9,402 nucleotides of DNA from Candidatus Cloacimonadota bacterium (GTDB lineage Bacteria; Cloacimonadota; Cloacimonadia; JGIOTU-2). The notes under the pieces are model-generated. The model had not been told where the DNA came from. It made no database searches and saw only the letters and a program-made list of their open reading frames with translations. Location: positions 1 through 9,402 of the forward strand of contig JAGHCS010000163.1 in the NCBI GenBank assembly GCA_021160355.1. The letters run 5' to 3'. Shown here in pieces: positions 7,411 through 9,402 of this stretch; the first letter of the stretch is position 1, and each line of letters starts with the position of its first letter. The position numbers were made by a program, and so were the translations under genes.

Positions 7411-7414
7411 CAAA
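7400..7414. repeat. Perfect 15-bp inverted repeat in the divergent promoter region (operator candidate)
   Basis: TTTGTTG and CAACAAA flank a single T at 7407, giving 7-bp perfect arms. The repeat covers the -35-like hexamers of both divergent transcription units, so a dimeric regulator bound here could control both. A 7-1-7 palindrome is expected roughly once by chance in a window of this length, so position rather than rarity is the argument. Confidence 0.35.
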
Positions 7415-7438
7415 ATCAAAACCCCTAAAATGTTGTCA
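7402..7438 (+). repeat. 8-bp direct repeat TGTTGTCA in the divergent intergenic region
   Basis: TGTTGTCA occurs at 7402-7409 and again at 7431-7438, 29 bp apart start to start, close to but short of three helical turns. The first copy overlaps the inverted repeat and the plus-strand -35; the second overlaps the end of the -10 and the predicted start point. Together they could be two half-sites for a regulator, or chance. Confidence 0.3.
7404..7431 (+). promoter_or_regulatory. Candidate sigma-70-type promoter for the Eis-like/DUF362 pair
   Basis: TTGTCA (7404-7409) and TAAAAT (7426-7431) are each one mismatch from the -35 and -10 consensus and are separated by 16 bp. This would place transcription start near 7438 and give a leader of about 26 nt containing the GGAG ribosome-binding site. 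It is a motif match only and is AT-rich, so chance is possible, but no better pair is seen upstream of this gene. Confidence 0.4.
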
Positions 7439-7463
7439 TTCTATAAATTTTGTGGAGAAAAAC

Positions 7464-8645
7464 ATGAAAGTTCGATCTTTTACAAAGGATGATCTTGAAA
7501 GTTATGCTCTGATGACGAGATACTGTTTTAATATGTCTCAGAAAGATTCCGAGCAATATGCCAAGCAAGCCATAAAATTTTGTAGGGGGTTCGTTGCTGA
7601 GGAAAAAGGAAAGGTGTTTTCTGCAAGCTTTTACTACCCTTTTCATCAAAATATACATGGCAGGAAATTCAAAATGGCAGGAATAGGCGGGATTGTAACA
7701 ATGCCCGAGGTACGTAATCGCGGGTTGGTGCGGGAACAGCTCCGGGTCATGCAGAAAGATATGCAGGAACAGGGCTATATCACCTCATGCCTTCAACCCT
7801 TCAAGCCGACCTATTATCAAAAGAAATTCGGTTGGGCGAATGCATCACAGAGACTGGAAAGCAGGATCGAAGTATGCGACATTGCTCCGACAAAGGAAGA
7901 ATTTGAATTTATCCGGATAGATAACCCATCTCCAAAGCACTTTTCCGATATTGAAAAAATCTTCACCTCTCTTTATAACGGCTCTTCCTACAGGGACAAG
8001 CAATTCTGGAAGGAAGAAGTCATGTATTGCTGGGAACAGACTAAGGAGCTTTATTACTACCTGATCCGGCATGAAGGAAAGGATGTTGCCTACGGGATAT
8101 TTTCTTACCAGAATTCAAAAAAGGAGTATGGTGTTGATCTGATAGTTCGCGATTACGGATATGTAAATTACATTGGAGCAAAGGGGCTTTTTGCCCTGTT
8201 TAGAAAACACATAGATCAAGCTGGTGATGTTGTCATCTCCTTGCCAGAGAATTTTGATCTGTATCATTTTGCACCCTGTAATCTCCATTCTATCATGTGG
8301 AAATCTTTCATGATGTTCAAGGTGGTCAATGTGAAAGAAGCAATGATTCACTACCCCATTCCAAAGGATATTGCGTTCGATTTTGAATTGCAAGTTCCTG
8401 ACCCGATACAACCAGGCGAGCCTTCCTCTCTTGTATTTCAAATAGATAAAGGCAAGATCAAGCTCATAGAGAAATCAACTCATACTTTGAAATGCCCGAT
8501 CGATTCGTTTTCGCGAATGTTCATTGGGCGGAACTCGATCTATGACCTAATAGATTATGGTGAGGTTGAGATTTCTCAAGAGATCATCAAAAATATAGAC
8601 AGATTATTCCCTAAGGATGTTGTGTTCATCAAAGACATGTTTTAA
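7464..8645 (+). CDS. Eis-like GNAT N-acetyltransferase with C-terminal SCP2-like region
   Basis: I choose ATG 7464 (393 residues), preceded by GGAG at 7454-7457 with a 6-nt spacer, over the ATG at 7401, which adds 21 residues unlike the family and overlaps the promoter. The N-terminal GNAT domain shows FVAEEKGKVFSASFYYPF (43-60), the MAGIGGIVTMPEVRNRGLVR region (71-90) with its acetyl-CoA-binding VRNRGLV loop, then PFKPTYYQKKFGW (112-124). That last block corresponds to the Eis segment holding the catalytic tyrosine, here probably Y117 or Y118. A second GNAT-like half follows (about 150-290), then a sterol-carrier-like C-terminal domain (about 295-393) as in the three-domain, roughly 400-residue Eis family. 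The chain ends in phenylalanine (F393), as Mycobacterium Eis does, where the terminal carboxylate acts in catalysis. Eis acetylates amines such as aminoglycosides or lysines; the natural substrate here is unknown. It is transcribed divergently from the Wzi-like gene and sits 9 bp before the DUF362 gene. Confidence 0.85.
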   Translation: MKVRSFTKDDLESYALMTRYCFNMSQKDSEQYAKQAIKFCRGFVAEEKGKVFSASFYYPFHQNIHGRKFKMAGIGGIVTMPEVRNRGLVREQLRVMQKDMQEQGYITSCLQPFKPTYYQKKFGWANASQRLESRIEVCDIAPTKEEFEFIRIDNPSPKHFSDIEKIFTSLYNGSSYRDKQFWKEEVMYCWEQTKELYYYLIRHEGKDVAYGIFSYQNSKKEYGVDLIVRDYGYVNYIGAKGLFALFRKHIDQAGDVVISLPENFDLYHFAPCNLHSIMWKSFMMFKVVNVKEAMIHYPIPKDIAFDFELQVPDPIQPGEPSSLVFQIDKGKIKLIEKSTHTLKCPIDSFSRMFIGRNSIYDLIDYGEVEISQEIIKNIDRLFPKDVVFIKDMF

Positions 8646-8650
8646 AGGAG
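8644..8650 (+). promoter_or_regulatory. Shine-Dalgarno AAAGGAG overlapping the upstream stop codon
   Basis: The site shares two bases with the TAA (8643-8645) of the Eis-like gene and sits 4 nt before ATG 8655 of the DUF362 gene. This arrangement favours re-initiation by ribosomes that finish the first gene, and so coupled expression of the pair. Confidence 0.65.
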
Positions 8651-8654
8651 TTCC

Positions 8655-9402
8655 ATGAAAAGCAAGGTGTATTTTATCGATTTTCATACGACATTTCAGC
8701 GCTCGATCTACGATAAGATCGGGGATGCGCTCTCACAGGCAGGATTTAAAGATATCATTCGGGAACATGATAAAGTTGCAGTGAAAATGCACTTTGGGGC
8801 AGAAACAAATTTCGGTGTGATAAATCCGCGATATGTAAGATATTTTGTGGATAGGATACTCGCTCTCAACGCCCGTCCTTTCCTGACAGACACGAACACC
8901 CTCTACGCAGGGCAACGTGTAAACAGTGTCGACCATTCCAACCTGGCTATTCGGCATGGTTATGCGCACTCTGTAGTTAATGCTCCGGTTATCATTGCGG
9001 ATGGGCTTGTCGGGCAAAGTGAGGAAGTGGTGAAGGTAGATACAAAAGAAACGAAGGATGCATATATCGGAAGTGATATTCATCATGCGGACGCAATACT
9101 TGCACTCACCCATATGACAGGGCATGAAGCAGCAGGATTTGGCGCAGCGATCAAGAATATCGGCATGGGGTGTGCCTCACGAAAAGGAAAACTCGAGATG
9201 CACAGTTCTTCCAGACCGTTAATAAGTGGAGACAGGTGCGTCGGATGCGCGCGCTGCGTGCAATGGTGCCAGGTACAGGCAATAAGTATCAAGGAAGATG
9301 GCAAGGCGCACATTGATGAAAATGTATGCACCGGGTGCAGTATGTGTATTTCTGTATGTCCGTTCAGCGCAATTAGAATTAAATGGAACACCTCTGCAGA
9401 TT
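8655..9402 (+). CDS. DUF362 protein with two 4Fe-4S clusters (3' end outside window)
   Basis: The ATG at 8655 is preceded by a strong AAAGGAG (8644-8650, 4-nt spacer) that overlaps the TAA of the upstream Eis-like gene, so the two are almost surely co-transcribed. I translated 249 complete codons to the window edge without a stop. The N-terminal DUF362 domain has the conserved VKMHFG (43-48) and INPRYVRYF (56-64), then THMTGHEAAGFGAAIKNIGM (152-171) and C173 in GMGCASRKGK. A bacterial-ferredoxin module follows with two CxxCxxCxxxC sets: C195, C198, C201, C205 and C225, C228, C231, C235. The second set is followed by Pro as usual; the first is followed by Gln. The protein is probably a cytoplasmic electron carrier or redox enzyme; it has no signal peptide. 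The partner and reaction are not assignable. The iron-sulfur load suggests an anaerobic lifestyle. Confidence 0.88.
   Translation, partial: MKSKVYFIDFHTTFQRSIYDKIGDALSQAGFKDIIREHDKVAVKMHFGAETNFGVINPRYVRYFVDRILALNARPFLTDTNTLYAGQRVNSVDHSNLAIRHGYAHSVVNAPVIIADGLVGQSEEVVKVDTKETKDAYIGSDIHHADAILALTHMTGHEAAGFGAAIKNIGMGCASRKGKLEMHSSSRPLISGDRCVGCARCVQWCQVQAISIKEDGKAHIDENVCTGCSMCISVCPFSAIRIKWNTSAD

Noticed and set aside
7401..7463. Upstream ATG start adding 21 residues to the Eis-like protein
   Set aside because: The added residues do not resemble the family N-terminus, they overlap the candidate promoter, and ATG 7464 has a good GGAG.
8733..9125. Minus-strand open frame of 130 codons
   Set aside because: It is antisense to the DUF362 gene, which has conserved motifs and a strong ribosome-binding site.
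1..9402. CRISPR array, tRNA, rRNA, insertion sequence or phage attachment site
   Set aside because: I saw no spaced repeats, cloverleaf-like stretch, transposase motif or flanking duplications; nearly the whole window is accounted for by seven coding sequences.

Overview
The window looks like chromosomal DNA of a Gram-negative, probably anaerobic bacterium of moderate GC. A signal-peptide-bearing Wzi-type outer-membrane barrel implies an outer membrane. A BatA-type two-anchor vWA protein and an MsbA-like exporter also point to the FCB superphylum (Bacteroidetes, Fibrobacteres, Cloacimonadota, Marinimicrobia and relatives). The DUF362 protein with two 4Fe-4S clusters fits an anaerobe. I cannot name a species, and the phylum is an inference.

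Layout. Two divergent gene sets share a 109-bp intergenic region (7355-7463). To the left, on the minus strand, lie five tightly packed genes: a Wzi-like outer-membrane barrel (7354-5597), an MsbA-like ABC exporter (5583-3643), a PlsY-like membrane protein with degraded active-site motifs (3555-2962), a YghO-family double-GNAT acyltransferase (2961-1831), and a BatA/vWA membrane protein that runs off the window (1808-<1). To the right, on the plus strand, lie an Eis-like GNAT acetyltransferase (7464-8645) and, 9 bp later, a DUF362 ferredoxin-like protein that also runs off the window (8655->9402). The only non-coding stretches are 109, 87, 22, 13, 9 and 0 bp, so no gap exceeds 300 bp. I saw no tRNA, rRNA, CRISPR array, insertion sequence or convincing terminator.

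How the genes may work together. The minus-strand set reads as an envelope operon. An inner-membrane flippase of lipid-exporter type is followed by two proteins of acyltransferase ancestry, one membrane-embedded (PlsY-like) and one soluble (YghO-like), with an outer-membrane barrel at the head. My working hypothesis is synthesis or modification of an unusual lipid and its export; this is inference from co-location and family membership. The YghO-like protein belongs to a family that, as I recall, includes or resembles the GNAT-type bacterial ceramide synthase, so a sphingolipid or other N-acyl lipid is one testable option. The plus-strand pair (acetyltransferase plus iron-sulfur protein) has intact motifs but no assignable substrate.

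Regulation. The divergent spacer holds a perfect 7-1-7 inverted repeat overlapping -35-like hexamers on both strands, plus an 8-bp direct repeat. A second 7-1-7 inverted repeat lies in the 87-bp gap before the PlsY-like gene. Both are weak but specific operator candidates.
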